NCBI GenBank assembly: GCA_963780635.1
Contig: CAWACW010000010.1
Span: 682,001-746,000 of the forward strand
DNA: 64,000 nucleotides
Reading direction: 5' to 3'
Source of the DNA: DATEPR01 sp963780635
GTDB taxonomy: Bacteria > Actinomycetota > Actinomycetes > Mycobacteriales > Pseudonocardiaceae
Shown piece after piece: positions 1-8,826 of this stretch. Position numbers and translations under genes: made by a program. Positions within the stretch are counted from its first letter, which is position 1. Each line of letters starts with the position of its first letter. The notes under the pieces were generated by a model. That model was not told the DNA's origin. It searched no databases and saw nothing but the letters and a program-made list of their open reading frames with translations.

Positions 1-380
1 ATGGCCTCGATTTCGACGAGTTGGTCCGGGTAGCCCAGGACGGTGACACCGAGCAGGGTGCTGGGTGCGTCGTGGTCGCCGAACGCGGCGGCCACCTCGT
101 GCCACGCGGTGACCAGGTCGGCGCGGTCGTTGCTGGCCACGTACACCGTCGTCTTGACCACGTCCCGGAAGGTGGCGCGCGACTCCTCCAGCGCGATCCG
201 CAGATTGGCCAGCGCCTGCCGTGTCTGCGCGGCGATGTCACCGGGCGTGGTGACTGTGCCGTGCTCGTCCAGTGGGCAGGCGCCCGCCGTGAAGACCAGG
301 CTGCTGTCCGGGCTGGTGGCGGCGTAGGCGTAGGGCGCGTCCGGGAACAGTCGCTTGGTGCGGATGAGGCGAGCAGTCAT
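1..380 (-). CDS. RidA family (YjgF/YER057c/UK114) protein, 3' end cut by the window edge
   Basis: The minus strand reads an open frame of about 126 codons from an ATG at 378-380 to the window edge. The protein begins MTARLIRTKRLFPDAPYAYA and continues with LVFTAGACPLDEHG, DIAAQTRQALANLR and DVVKTTVYVASNDRADL, the usual RidA pattern of a trimeric beta-alpha fold. RidA proteins deaminate reactive enamines/imines or take related hydrolytic roles in the cytoplasm. The C-terminal segment, which holds the conserved arginine, lies largely outside the window, so an active RidA cannot be told from a divergent paralogue. No operon partner is visible. Confidence 0.85.
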   Translation of the reverse strand, partial: MTARLIRTKRLFPDAPYAYAATSPDSSLVFTAGACPLDEHGTVTTPGDIAAQTRQALANLRIALEESRATFRDVVKTTVYVASNDRADLVTAWHEVAAAFGDHDAPSTLLGVTVLGYPDQLVEIEA

Positions 381-938
381 GGCGGAGAGTCTGCCAGTTC
401 GTCCGTGCACCGCGGTTGAGTGGCGCCGTGACCGGTTGGGAGGCTTCGCCGCCGGGCAACGAGAATGCGACGGTCAGCTCTTGCCCGGCAGCACCCGGCT
501 GTGGTCGACGGGGTCGATCCGCCGGGCAATGTGCGATCCGGTTACTGCCTGGGTGACGGCGGGCCCGCCGGTCACCAACCCTGTCGGCATTCACACCGAT
601 GCCGAACCCCATACGGCCAATGGCCCAGGAATGATGTTCACAGGACTACGGGGCGGAATATCGATCGCAGAGGACGGGGATCAGGCTCACGTCGGCGAAC
701 CGTCGCAGTGGTTCGATACCGGGCCGGCACTGCGCAGGCGTTGGGGTCATCCCGCGACTGAAGGCGATTCGGCCGAGATGCGGATGAGGGACATGTTTGT
801 CGCAGCGTCCGGTGGTGCCAGGTCCGGACCTGTTGACTGTACTCGGCCGACAGCGGTCACCAAGACCGGAGCCGGTGGTGTTGCGGGCGCCGGGGCCGTC
901 GGCGGAGGCCGCCCGACCGTTCGTGCTGCGCCTCAGCG
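381..938. other. Intergenic stretch without a convincing gene
   Basis: Open frames exist on both strands, but none has a recognisable motif, a good ribosome site or consistent third-position GC. It separates the RidA-like gene from the convergently ending terpene synthase gene. I see no repeat or terminator I would defend. Confidence 0.4.
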
Positions 939-1949
939 TCACGAGGCCGGCAGGACCTGGTCGAAGTAGCCGGGTCCGGTGCTGGGCAGGACATGGGGCG
1001 CGGCGGTGTAGCGGCGGGTCTTGGTCTGCCAGGCGTGGTAGCCGCTCATCCAGCTGCCCATGATGTAGACGGAGGTGTCGACGGCCACCCGCGCCCGATC
1101 AGTCAGCCCAAGCTGCGCGCACATGGCCGACACCTGCTGGGCCAGTTCCCGAAAGCGGGTGCATCGGTCCTCGACTTCCCGGCGGGCGGCGGTGATGGCG
1201 TCCTCCCGGGAGCAGTGGCGGGTGTGCTCGAGGACGAGGACGAGGTTGTCCATGTCGCCGCGTGCTTCCTCCTTTTCCAGGGAGTACACGTCGTTGCACA
1301 TCATGGTGACGTCCACGGCGATGTCGCGCATCAGGCGCAGTTGGGGGCTGTGGAAGGCGGTGGCGGGGACGGTGATGTCGGCGGCGCGTTCGCCCAGGGA
1401 GAGGGGGAGGGCTGTGCCGGCGATGCCGCGGCGGACCTGGAGGTAGGTCTCCATGTCGGCGGGGGTGCCGCGGAGGCGGCCTATCGCTTCGTGAGCCTGG
1501 GCAGCGAAATAGTATTCCCACTCGTACGCGGTATGCGCCACCCAGCTGGGATGGGCACCGGCGATACTGCGGGCCCAGATGTCGGCGAACGCCGCCGTGC
1601 ACGCATCCGCTCCGGGGCCCGGGATGGCGCCGTGGACGATGTCGATCAGCTGCTGGCAGATGACGTCGGTCCGTACGGGGTCACGGCCGAGGGGCCCGTC
1701 GAACTGGTCGTCGAAGACGAAGAAGAACGCCATCGCGTCCGTGCACAGGTCGAGGGCCGAGCCTTGGGCGAAGGGGAACCCGTAGGCGGCCAGGCGCGGC
1801 AGGTCCCACGAGGTGTACCACTCAAGAGATCTGCCTTCCCCGACCAGGCCCAGGCGCCGCACCCACTGAAGGTTGCGGCGCCGCGCGCCCTCGAGATCCG
1901 GACTGGCAGCGAGAGGGAACGGCAGATCGAACTCGATGTCCTGGGGCAC
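939..1949 (-). CDS. Class I terpene synthase (sesquiterpene-cyclase type)
   Basis: A 336-residue protein when started at the GTG at 1947-1949, which has a GGAGG four bases upstream; the longer frame to 1997 has no such site. It carries the aspartate-rich metal motif DDQFD at about residues 80-84, the NSE triad N219-D220-VYS-LEKE (NDxxSxxxE) and a C-terminal RRY. These bind the Mg cluster and diphosphate of a prenyl diphosphate and start ionisation-driven cyclisation. Length and single alpha domain match bacterial sesquiterpene cyclases such as pentalenene or epi-isozizaene synthases; the product cannot be read from sequence. No P450 or prenyl synthase is adjacent. It is unrelated in position to the encapsulin-linked terpene enzyme near 41-43 kb. 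Confidence 0.88.
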   Translation of the reverse strand: MPQDIEFDLPFPLAASPDLEGARRRNLQWVRRLGLVGEGRSLEWYTSWDLPRLAAYGFPFAQGSALDLCTDAMAFFFVFDDQFDGPLGRDPVRTDVICQQLIDIVHGAIPGPGADACTAAFADIWARSIAGAHPSWVAHTAYEWEYYFAAQAHEAIGRLRGTPADMETYLQVRRGIAGTALPLSLGERAADITVPATAFHSPQLRLMRDIAVDVTMMCNDVYSLEKEEARGDMDNLVLVLEHTRHCSREDAITAARREVEDRCTRFRELAQQVSAMCAQLGLTDRARVAVDTSVYIMGSWMSGYHAWQTKTRRYTAAPHVLPSTGPGYFDQVLPAS

Positions 1950-2591
1950 GCGTCCTCCATGGGAACGGGCTGGTCGCGGCCGCGCGGCGTCCCGCACCAG
2001 CTTGGCGATGTCGGGGTCACACCATCTCGCGGTTCGTGGACATGCCAGGGTCGGCTGCCAGCCAGATGGTGACCGGATCTGCCGACCTTGATCAGCAGCG
2101 TGTTGGGCGGGTCACTACATCTATCGTCGTGTTGCGGCTCTCCGTTGCGTCCCTGTATTGGTCAACGCCACGCGGCTACTTCTTGATGAGAGCACCAGCC
2201 GTGCTGCGTGCGCCCAGCGGGGCAGCCCTCACACGTTGCCGTGACCGCGCCCCATTGGGCGAGAGCCCCGATCTCGACCATCAGACACTCTTGGTGCTGC
2301 CACGCAGAGCCAAACGGTTTCCTCGAGGTTACCGCGTGGCGAAAGCGCGAGCGATGATCGACAACCGGTGTTGGTCATCGGTGCCGCGCATGATGAGGCC
2401 GCGATCAACTTCCAGCTGACGGATCGTGACCCGGTAGGTCGACCGGTTTGGCGCGGACCTCGCGGTACGCGATCTGCTTGATCCGCCTGAATATCCGACG
2501 GAGTCAGGCCCGGCCTTGCCGGACAAGACCCCATACGTGTCGGGTCCGTAGGTCATGTTCATGGGTTGCCGCACATTGGTTTCCACTTCCC
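1950..2591. other. Intergenic region between the terpene synthase and the arsR-type operon
   Basis: Contains short open frames only. One minus-strand stretch near 2329-2450 reads plausibly at its end but has no recognisable family. The promoter of the downstream regulator starts at 2592. Confidence 0.35.
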
Positions 2592-2620
2592 TTGACACCC
2601 TTAAGCGTTAGCAGTAGCTT
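2592..2620 (+). promoter_or_regulatory. Promoter of the ArsR-type regulator (apparently leaderless)
   Basis: TTGACA at 2592-2597 is a perfect -35 box. TAGCTT at 2615-2620 is a good actinobacterial -10 (TANNNT) after a 17-base spacer. Transcription would then start about 6-7 bases on, at or one base before the GTG start codon at 2627, giving a leaderless mRNA. No ribosome site is present upstream of the GTG, which fits. Confidence 0.65.
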
Positions 2621-2621
2621 T

Positions 2622-2639
2622 CGTTAGTGGCAACTAACG
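2622..2639. promoter_or_regulatory. Palindromic operator covering the start of the ArsR-type gene
   Basis: CGTTAGT-GGCA-ACTAACG is a perfect 7+4+7 inverted repeat that spans the predicted transcription and translation start. A weaker related half, AGCGTTAG, lies at 2604-2611. The size and position fit an autoregulatory ArsR-family operator. Confidence 0.55.
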
Positions 2640-2953
2640 CATCGGTGATGCTGGACGCTCTCGCCGAGCCGACTCGGCGCTCCATCGTCGAGCGTCTCGC
2701 CGTACGGCCGGCCGCGGTCAGTGACATCGCCAGGGACATGCCGATCTCCCGATCGGCGGTCTCGCAGCACTTGCAGGTGCTGAAGTCCGTCGGGCTGGTC
2801 ACCGACCAGGCTGAGGGCACACGGCGCATCTACCGGGTCGATCCCGACGCGCTCGCCATCATCTGTGCCTATTTCGATGCGTTCTGGCAGCGCTCGCTCA
2901 AGTCCTTTCAAGACGCCGTTCAACGACCTGAAGGAAGCCATGACGACAACTGA
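2627..2953 (+). CDS. ArsR-family winged-helix transcriptional regulator
   Basis: A 108-residue protein starting at GTG 2627. It shows the ArsR core: LDALAEPTRRSIVERLAVRP at about 9-28, then ISRSAVSQHLQVLKSVGLV as recognition helix and wing, and a RRIYRVDP wing end. There are no metal-binding cysteines, so it belongs to the non-metal subgroup often paired with SRPBCC (AHSA1) genes. The next gene starts inside it (14-bp overlap), so the two are translationally coupled. It probably represses its own operon through the palindrome at its start. Confidence 0.87.
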   Translation: MATNASVMLDALAEPTRRSIVERLAVRPAAVSDIARDMPISRSAVSQHLQVLKSVGLVTDQAEGTRRIYRVDPDALAIICAYFDAFWQRSLKSFQDAVQRPEGSHDDN

Positions 2954-3761
2954 CTCCACCTCGGTCACCACCTCGACCGAGGTCGCCGCTCCGATCCGCC
3001 GTGCGTTCCACGTCTTCACCGCGGAGATCGGCACGTGGTGGGACGAGGACAAACACATCCTCGAGGCGCCGCTGGCCGAGATGGTGTTCGAACCGTTCGT
3101 GGGCGGACACATCATCGATCGCGGCACCGACGGCAGTGAGTGCAGATGGGCGCGGGTGCTCGTCTACGAGGCACCGCACCGGGTCGTGTTCAGTTGGGAC
3201 ATCAACACACGGTGGCAGATCGAAACCGATCCCGAACGCACGAGCGAGGTCGAGATCGCCTTTACCGAACTGGCCCCCGAGCGCACCCAGGTCGTGCTCA
3301 CCCATCGCCACCTCGACCGGCACGGTGAAGGCTGGGAAGGCATGCGCGATGCGGTCGGCAGCGGTTGGCGCCTCACCCCGTTTGCCGAGCGGATCGACCG
3401 GGCCAACCAGGTCGCGGGGCGCGCGCTGCCGATTGTCAGCGACGACATGATGCGCGACCGGCTGGCCATGACCTCCGCATACACCGCGATCGTGCTCAAG
3501 GTGACCGAGAAGTGCGTTCGCCCCGCGGTCGATCCGATCGTCTGGGAGCACGGCCGGCGCAACATGGCCCTTGCCGAGGCGGGTCTGCTGGCTGTGGTGC
3601 TCCCCGTCACTGATGACAGCGAGATGGCCGGTATCGGCATCTTCACCACCACGGACACTGAGACACGGGCGATCATGGACGACGACCCTGGCGTGCGGGC
3701 CGGGATCTTCAGCTACGACCTGCATCCTGTCCGAGGCTTCCCGGGCGCCACACTCCCATAG
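2940..3761 (+). CDS. SRPBCC (AHSA1-type) protein with a C-terminal YCII-like domain
   Basis: Starts at ATG 2940, preceded by GAAGGA, giving 273 residues; longer starts upstream lie inside the arsR frame. Residues about 1-150 form an SRPBCC/AHSA1 domain (EVAAPIRRAFHVFTAEI, then WARVLVYEAPHRVVFSW, ending in HGEGWEGMRDAVGSGW). The remaining 110 residues look like a YciI/YCII-type ferredoxin-like fold (GLLAVVLPVTDDSEMAG...DDDPGVRAGIFSYDLHPVRGF). ArsR-AHSA1 pairs are common in actinobacteria and usually act on a small hydrophobic ligand; the ligand here is unknown. Confidence 0.8.
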   Translation: MTTTDSTSVTTSTEVAAPIRRAFHVFTAEIGTWWDEDKHILEAPLAEMVFEPFVGGHIIDRGTDGSECRWARVLVYEAPHRVVFSWDINTRWQIETDPERTSEVEIAFTELAPERTQVVLTHRHLDRHGEGWEGMRDAVGSGWRLTPFAERIDRANQVAGRALPIVSDDMMRDRLAMTSAYTAIVLKVTEKCVRPAVDPIVWEHGRRNMALAEAGLLAVVLPVTDDSEMAGIGIFTTTDTETRAIMDDDPGVRAGIFSYDLHPVRGFPGATLP

Positions 3762-4369
3762 CCGAGTGGTGCCGCGAGGCGTCGCCGCCGAGCTCACTGC
3801 CGACCAATACCTTCGACGGTGACGTCCGGCGGCCGTCTGCGTCCGAGGGCCATAGGAACCGCACATGATCATGGAGGTTGCTGCGGCTGCCGTCACCTAC
3901 TGCGCTGCGAGACCCGGGGCGTCCCACGTGGCGGCGGATGGCGTGGCCGCGGCGCGCGACGCCGTGGCACTGCCGCTGGTCGGGATGTTGCTGGTTCAGT
4001 GTTCCGGTACGGGCGCGGCTCGGATGGAGGTGGCTGGCACGAGCTCGAACGGCGGTGAGCGCTGATCATGAATCAACGCCTGGAGCCTGACAGATCTCCG
4101 TCGGGCACGTCGGATGCGCTCATGTGTTCGGTCAGCCTTTACGCGCGAGCAGTTGAATCTCCTGGAACTGCTGTCGGCCGGTGGGTTGAGATTCGCGAAC
4201 CATCCACCTGCGCATTCTCGAGGACGCCAGGCAGCACCACCGCCCACTGCCTGGGATTTCCCTCGTTTCCAGGCATGCTGGTCCACAGATGGTGCACATG
4301 TGCCCATCACCGTCGCGGCATGATCGACGTGTGGCTGTCCAGCGGGCCGGCTGCGTGGCCCGTACAGCG
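3762..4369. other. Region without a convincing gene
   Basis: Short overlapping frames on both strands with no motif. It leads into the perfect hairpin at 4370-4409. Confidence 0.35.
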
Positions 4370-4409
4370 GAGACCGGTGACCACCCGCTCCATGGTGGTC
4401 ACCGGTCTC
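4370..4409. terminator. Perfect 16-bp stem-loop, terminator-like
   Basis: GAGACCGGTGACCACC at 4370-4385 pairs perfectly with GGTGGTCACCGGTCTC at 4394-4409 around an 8-base loop. No T-tract follows, as is usual for strong GC-rich actinobacterial hairpins. It lies 600 bp beyond the SRPBCC stop, so it may instead be a recombination or regulatory palindrome. Confidence 0.45.
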
Positions 4410-5417
4410 ATTCCCCGATACCGGTGGCGGGTGTTGCCCCCGATGTGCCTCACCCGCCAGTTGGATCCGGCCAGAACCCCGCGAGGGCTATCAAGGTCCT
4501 GCTCTGCTCGGTATTGCCGGAACCCCCCGCTCCATTCCCTCGCTACCCGTGGCCACGACCCGGTAGCGGCCATCCCGTGGTCGGGCTACCGGGCAGCATG
4601 ACCGATCAGTACCGGTCGTGACCGCGGCCGCCCCGGTCGTGGCCGTGACCCTGGTGCCGGTGGCGGTCGTCACTGCTGTCGTAACCAATGGGGGCAGTGA
4701 TGTCGATCATCGTGCCCGTCTCCCCGCTCTTCTCTATCGGGACGCCCGGCCGGTGCCGGGACAACTGCGGTCAGCCGGTCCAGCGACACGACGCGACCGG
4801 CGATCGCAGCCAGTGCGCGGTCATGGCTGATCAACACCACGATCCGGGGCATCACCCCTCGACCACGTGCGGCCGTCCCACTCAGTGGACTCCAGCCGAT
4901 GGCGTGCTCGATGGCGACGACCGGTGTGACCCCGGAGTGCGCGAGCGCCGGCACCGCCGCCGGTCAGCGCGAGTAGGTGTGGGCGGGCGGCACGAGCCGC
5001 CACTCGAAGTGCCAGGGGGATTCGCATGGCATAGATACTTGTCGCCGAAATCCGTTGACGCTATTGGACTTTGGTACTAAATGGAGCAGAGTCCGTAATG
5101 GACGTCACGTCACGACGAGTGATCTGACGCAGTATCACGGGAATACGGGGGATCGGCCCACCCGCACCACCATCGCGCTCAGCGGTGCGCGTTACGTGCT
5201 ACGCGCCAGCGACAATCGCGCTGGCTCACACGAAAAGCGGGCCGCCGGATGTACGCCATGCGGCTCTCTGGCGAAGTACTGGCGAACGGAGAATGAACAG
5301 GATCTGGCGCTTGAGGTGCACCAGCACGATTGGACGCCGGTCGCCATCGACGGCATCACGCTGACGCCGCGACCAGCAGCCGCGCTGGCCGACCCGCCGG
5401 AAGGCGCGGGGCGGTTC
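4410..5417. other. Fossil-like region, no intact gene
   Basis: No intact frame is convincing. A minus-strand stretch near 4780-4900 reads PRIVVLISHDRALAAIAGRV, which resembles the H-loop end of an ABC-type ATPase (SHD), but it is isolated and short. I treat the region as decayed sequence. Confidence 0.25.
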
Positions 5418-5462
5418 TCACTGAATGGGATGGAGCAAGGTCGGCAAGGGGCGCCGATTCGG

Positions 5463-5951
5463 CAGATGATGCTGAGGGTGCTGGTCGGGCTGCTCGCCAC
5501 GGCGCTGGCCATTCCGGTGGCGTTTGCCGGCAGCCATGCCGGCTGGGCGCCGGCGTGGCTGCGGCGGTCGGCGCGGAACCTGCGCCCCGGTCTCCTGCTC
5601 GCCCTCGCCGTCCCAGCCGGCCAGGCCGTCGGTGATGCGAAGCGGCGTCAACGTCAACGACACCAGCGTCGCCACCCGCTGGCCCACGCGCAGCCCCAGC
5701 GGCGAATCCGGGCCGACCTCGCGGACCGTGCCCAGCAGCATGCCGCCCGACCCGGTGACCGGGTTCTGCATCTGACCGGGGCGCAGGTCCCCCGGCTGCA
5801 TTCGGGGCATATCGGGGACTACGCGCTCTGGCTCGTGCTCGGCGCCGCCGCGCTCGCAGGCCTGCTGGTGATCGGCCGAGCGGCCGCGACGACGCCGCTG
5901 TCACCTCGGGTGACGGTTGGCGAATGGCCCGCGTGGGACTACCTCCTGTGA
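5463..5951 (+). pseudogene. Hydrophobic membrane-protein fragments flanking an inserted antisense remnant
   Basis: Plus-strand frame 4977-5951 contains two membrane-helix-like pieces: MLRVLVGLLATALAIPVAFA near 5470-5530, and DYALWLVLGAAALAGLLVIG near 5818-5880, ending at a stop after EWPAWDYLL. Between them the same DNA reads better on the minus strand as a kdd-like fragment. The two pieces may be halves of one membrane gene split by rearrangement. I cannot name the family. Confidence 0.3.
5592..5810 (-). pseudogene. kdd: Remnant of an L-erythro-3,5-diaminohexanoate dehydrogenase-like gene
   Basis: Minus-strand codons contain PGQMQNPVTGSGGMLLGTV, then VGPDSPLGLRVGQRVATLVS and LTPLRITDGLAGWDG. 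From memory of the family this matches the N-terminal half of Kdd, the NAD(P)-dependent dehydrogenase of lysine fermentation or degradation. The rest of the roughly 340-residue enzyme is missing, and the frame degenerates after about residue 75. No other lysine-degradation gene is nearby, so this is a fossil. Confidence 0.6.
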
Positions 5952-6079
5952 GCAGCATCCGCGGGCAAGGGAGCACGGCTCCATTGTGGACCGGTACTGG
6001 GAACTTCATCGAGATGCGCCCGCGCACCCGTGGACGCACGCTGGATGGACGACACGAGCCGTAATGAGGAGTGGACGCC

Positions 6080-6556
6080 ATGGACAAGTCCCCGATCACC
6101 AGCGAGCTGGACGCCAGGTCCCGCGACACGACCGGTGGCGTCCTGCAGGACACGCTGGTCGACCTCATCGACCTGTCGCTGATCGCCAAGCAGGCCCACT
6201 GGAACGTCGTGGGCTCGAACTTCCGCAGTGTCCATCTGCAGTTGGACGAGCTCGTCGCGACTGCCCGTCAGTACGTCGACGATGTCGCCGAGCGTGCCAG
6301 TGCCCTGGGCGTGTCGCCCAACGGCAGGGCAAGCACGGTCGCGAAGAACTCCGGGCTGCCCGACTATCCCGCGCACTGGCAGTCCGATCGGGACACGATC
6401 CAGCACGTCGTCACCACGCTGGAAGCCGTCGTCGCCCGGTTGCGTCCCCGCATCGAGCAGACGGAGCAGACCGACCTGGTCACGCAGGACCTGCTGATCG
6501 CCGTGACCCGGGCGTTCGAGGAGGCTCACTGGATGTGGCAGGCCCAGCTCGCGTGA
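6080..6556 (+). CDS. dps: Dps-family ferritin-like protein
   Basis: A 158-residue protein, normal for Dps. ATG 6080 is chosen over GTG 6071 because GAGGAG at 6066-6071 is then 8 bases upstream. It shows the Dps helices and ferroxidase region: LIAKQAHWNVVGSNFRSVHL at about residues 36-55, then LDELVATARQYVDDVAERAS, and a C-terminal LLIAVTRAFEEAHWMWQAQL. Dps dodecamers bind and oxidise iron with peroxide and protect DNA in stress and stationary phase. An SRPBCC gene follows after 25 bp. A Dps here fits the stress-related genes further right. Confidence 0.93.
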   Translation: MDKSPITSELDARSRDTTGGVLQDTLVDLIDLSLIAKQAHWNVVGSNFRSVHLQLDELVATARQYVDDVAERASALGVSPNGRASTVAKNSGLPDYPAHWQSDRDTIQHVVTTLEAVVARLRPRIEQTEQTDLVTQDLLIAVTRAFEEAHWMWQAQLA

Positions 6557-6581
6557 GGACGGCCACGAGAGGAGCGACGCC

Positions 6582-7058
6582 ATGATCGACGTGAGCCGTG
6601 AGGTGTCCACCAGTCCGGACAGTGTGTTCACCGTGCTGGCCGATGGCTGGTCGTACGCGGGTTGGATAGTCGGCAACTCGCACGTGCGCGACGTCGACAC
6701 CGGTTGGCCGTCAGTCGGCACGCGCATCCACCACAGCGCCGGAGTGTGGCCGGTGCAGATGCCCGACACCACCGAGGTGACCGCCGTCGAACCAGGCCGT
6801 CTGCTGGAACTGGTCGCCCACGTGCGGCAACTCGGAGCGGCCAGGATCCGGATCACTCTGACCCCACTGGACGGCGGTCGCCGCACCCTCGTCGTGCTGT
6901 CGGAAGAAGCCGTGCGAGGCATCACCGCGCGGATCCCCACGCTCGTGCAGGGTGTGCTGCTGCGGCCACGCAACGCCGAATCCCTGGCGCGGCTGGCCGA
7001 CCTGGCCGTCGGCAGGGAGAGGCTGTCACACGCGGCCAGCGGAGCGACCACGCGGTGA
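6582..7058 (+). CDS. SRPBCC-family (polyketide cyclase/START-like) protein
   Basis: A 158-residue protein starting at ATG 6582 behind GAGAGGAG. It shows the SRPBCC pattern: IDVSREVSTSPDSVFTVLAD at the N terminus, a W..GN..V turn, IHHSAGVWPVQM, then TEVTAVEPGRLLELVAHVRQ and a C-terminal helix. This fold binds hydrophobic ligands or acts as cyclase/dehydratase. Its stop codon overlaps the GTG of the following oxidoreductase (GTGA), so the two are translationally coupled. Confidence 0.85.
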   Translation: MIDVSREVSTSPDSVFTVLADGWSYAGWIVGNSHVRDVDTGWPSVGTRIHHSAGVWPVQMPDTTEVTAVEPGRLLELVAHVRQLGAARIRITLTPLDGGRRTLVVLSEEAVRGITARIPTLVQGVLLRPRNAESLARLADLAVGRERLSHAASGATTR

Positions 7059-8644
7059 CGGTGCCAACCGTAGACGCCGTGGTCGTCGGTGCCGGGCCGA
7101 ACGGACTCGTCGCGGCCAATCTACTGGCCGACGCCGGATGGGACGTCCTGGTCCTGGAGGCCACCGCGGAGCCTGGCGGCGCGGTCCGGACAGCCGATCT
7201 GGTCCAGCCAGGTTTCCACGCTGACGTCTTCAGCGCTTTCTACCCGCTCGCCGCGGCATCGCCCATCATGAGTGGCCTGGAACTGGAGCACCACGGCCTG
7301 CGATGGGCCCACGCGCCTGCCGTGCTCGCGCACGTGCTGCCCGATGACCGGTGCGCTGTGTTGTCGCGCGACCTGGACGTGACGGCGGAGTCGCTGGAGT
7401 CCTTCGCGCGGACGGACGGCGCCGCCTGGCGCGCGGAGTTCGCTGCGTGGTCACGGATCCGCGATGACCTCCTGGGTGTCTTGTTCACGCCGTTCCCGCC
7501 GATCCGCTCCGCCGTCGCGCTGGCACGCAGGCTGGGTACCGCCGACGGCCTGCGAATGGCCAGGATGTTGACGATGCCCGCCAAAGCGCTCGGCGACGAA
7601 CGGTTCGCGGGCGAGGGAGCCAGGCTGCTGCTGGGTGGCAACGCCCTGCATGCCGACCTCGCCCCCGGCGACGCGGGCAGCGCGATCTTCGGGTGGTTGC
7701 TGTGCATGCTCGGCCAGGACCTCGGCTTCCCGGTGCCCCAGGGAGGTGCCGGCGAGCTGACCGGGGCCCTGGTGCGCAGGCTGACCGCGAAGGGCGGTCG
7801 GATCGCCTGCGGACGCGAGGTGACCAAGATCCTGGTCGCCGAGGGGAGGGCCGTGGGCGTCGACGCCGAGGGTGAACTGGTGCGCGCCCGGCGAGCTGTA
7901 CTGGTCACCGTGCCCGCACCGACGCTGTATCTGAAGCTGGTGGAACCCGAGCACCTACCCGCGCGGCTGCTGGCGGACCTGCGTGGTTTCCACTGGGACG
8001 ACGGCACGTTCAAGGTCGACTGGGCCTTGTCGCGGCCGATCCCGTGGCGCAACCCGGCCGCCGGACAGGCCGGCACCGTGCACCTGGACTCCGATCTGGA
8101 CGGCCTGACCGAGTTCGGCTCGTCCCTCGCCGCAGGTCACGTGCCGGATCGCCCGTTTCTGGTGCTGGGGCAGATGACGACCGCCGATGCCACGCGATCA
8201 CCGAGGGGCACCGAGTGCGCCTGGGCGTACACGCACGTGCCGCGCGGACACTGCTGGGACCACGACGAGGCGCGACGGTATGCCGACCACATCCAGCAGA
8301 TCGTCGAAGAACACGCCCCCGGCTTCACCGCCACGATCCTCGGTCGGCACGTGGCCGCACCCGGCGATCTGGAACACGCTGACCCCAACCTGGTCGGTGG
8401 GGCCATCAACGCCGGCACCTCGGCGATGCACCAACAGTTGTTCTTCCGGCCGATACCGGGTCTGGGCCGTGCGGATACCCCCATCGACCGGCTCTACCTG
8501 GCCGGAGCGTCGGCGCACCCCGGCGGCGCGGTGCACGGCGGCCCTGGGGCCAACGCGGCACGCGCGGCCCTCGCCAGGGCCAGGATCGGCGGGGGCCTGT
8601 ACGGCCACGCGATGCACGCCCTGCACCGGCTGATCTACCCGTGA
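7055..8644 (+). CDS. FAD-dependent phytoene-desaturase-like NAD(P)/FAD oxidoreductase
   Basis: 529 residues from GTG 7055, which overlaps the upstream TGA by the GTGA arrangement. The N terminus has a Rossmann dinucleotide motif, VVVGAGPNGLVAANLLADAG (about 8-27), followed by the second-strand acidic LVLEATAEPGGAVRT. Near the C terminus LYLAGASAHPGGAVHGGPG is the FAD-binding end typical of CrtI/phytoene-desaturase-like and pyridine-nucleotide-disulfide-like oxidoreductases. The substrate is unknown. The operon partners (Dps, SRPBCC) suggest a redox or small-molecule stress role rather than carotenoid synthesis, as no phytoene synthase is nearby. Confidence 0.88.
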   Translation: MTVPTVDAVVVGAGPNGLVAANLLADAGWDVLVLEATAEPGGAVRTADLVQPGFHADVFSAFYPLAAASPIMSGLELEHHGLRWAHAPAVLAHVLPDDRCAVLSRDLDVTAESLESFARTDGAAWRAEFAAWSRIRDDLLGVLFTPFPPIRSAVALARRLGTADGLRMARMLTMPAKALGDERFAGEGARLLLGGNALHADLAPGDAGSAIFGWLLCMLGQDLGFPVPQGGAGELTGALVRRLTAKGGRIACGREVTKILVAEGRAVGVDAEGELVRARRAVLVTVPAPTLYLKLVEPEHLPARLLADLRGFHWDDGTFKVDWALSRPIPWRNPAAGQAGTVHLDSDLDGLTEFGSSLAAGHVPDRPFLVLGQMTTADATRSPRGTECAWAYTHVPRGHCWDHDEARRYADHIQQIVEEHAPGFTATILGRHVAAPGDLEHADPNLVGGAINAGTSAMHQQLFFRPIPGLGRADTPIDRLYLAGASAHPGGAVHGGPGANAARAALARARIGGGLYGHAMHALHRLIYP

Positions 8645-8797
8645 CGCCGCGCATTCCCGCCGGTAACCCGGGTTCGTGGGCGACATCGCTCGACGGTTGT
8701 CGTGTCGACAGCTGTGGCTGCCGTCAGCATCGGGATGGACGTCGCGGTCCTCCAGTGCGCCCGCCAACTGGGCGTGGCCGGGCAACGTCTTGGTCTC

Positions 8798-8826
8798 GCC
8801 GTGACCCCGCCGGTGGGGGTCACGGC
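8798..8826. terminator. GC-rich stem-loop downstream of the oxidoreductase operon
   Basis: GCCGTGACCCC at 8798-8808 pairs with GGGGTCACGGC at 8816-8826 around a 7-base loop. It lies about 150 bp after the oxidoreductase stop. There is no T-tract. Confidence 0.5.
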
